Source of the DNA: Gammaproteobacteria bacterium
GTDB lineage: Bacteria; Pseudomonadota; Gammaproteobacteria; Chromatiales; Chromatiaceae
Assembly (NCBI GenBank): GCA_030620735.1
Contig: JAUXDV010000028.1
Location: forward strand, 1 to 12,951
Direction: 5' to 3'
Length of the DNA stretch: 12,951 bases
This document shows positions 12,878 to 12,951 of the stretch, piece by piece. A model generated the notes under the pieces. That model had not been told where the DNA came from. It made no database searches and worked only from the letters and a program-made list of their open reading frames with translations. Position 1 is the stretch's first letter, and each line of letters begins with the position of its first letter. Both the position numbers and the translations under genes were made by a program.

Positions 12878-12951
12878 TCAGTCGATATTGTAATGTTTGA
12901 GTTTCTTGCGCATGGTGCTGCGTCTGATGCCCAGCACCTCTGCAGAGCGGC
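12878..12951 (-). CDS. fis: Fis nucleoid protein, C-terminal end only
   Basis: The last 24 codons of fis run in from the right edge of the window and end at TGA (12878-12880). The visible residues, RSAEVLGIRRSTMRKKLKHY followed by NID, are the second and recognition helices of the Fis helix-turn-helix that binds DNA as a dimer. Fis bends DNA and regulates rRNA and many other genes. It lies 21 bases upstream of purH in the same direction, consistent with a shared transcript. The start lies outside the window. Confidence 0.9.
   Translation of the reverse strand, partial: RSAEVLGIRRSTMRKKLKHYNID

Overview
The window looks like a chromosomal segment of a gammaproteobacterium, most probably a facultatively anaerobic, sulfur-metabolising one. 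The evidence is the fis-purH pair at the right end, a gammaproteobacterial ilvE, an FNR/ANR-type operator, and an octaheme cytochrome of the tetrathionate reductase family with its own cytochrome b. The lineage is inferred from gene content only.

Left part (1-1185): an accessory-looking, decayed region. It holds the 5' end of an unrecognised leftward gene (1-132), an intact BrnA-type antitoxin (294-557), and upstream of it the wreck of its BrnT toxin (538-743). brnT has a homopolymer frameshift and has lost its middle. About 440 bases without a convincing gene follow.

Middle part (1186-7562, all rightward): a ClC-family chloride transporter with a C-terminal regulatory tail (1186-2937); ilvE (3190-4113); a membrane-anchored DUF3426-like protein lacking the usual zinc ribbon (4149-4757); rpmE with a recognisable promoter and terminator (4945-5148); and a tight operon of malic enzyme, an exported protein of unknown function and a TlpA-like periplasmic thioredoxin (5227-7562). 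Dispersed palindromic repeat material lies in the gaps at 2960-3021 and probably at 4837-4852.

Convergent junction (7563-7795): this gap is almost entirely repeat. Two copies of a 47-bp unit built of CAGTNNN heptamers are followed by eleven perfect copies of GCCAACT in the opposite orientation. The two sides can pair.

Right part (7796-12951, all leftward): transcription runs fis -> purH -> lpxA-like gene. Then comes a 303-base regulatory gap, followed by an octaheme c-type cytochrome and a translationally coupled four-helix cytochrome b. The gap holds a perfect FNR box, a 78-bp palindromic dispersed repeat nested inside a second inverted repeat, and an extended -10 promoter. The two cytochromes probably form a quinol-linked periplasmic reductase of a sulfur or nitrogen oxyanion, switched on when oxygen is low.
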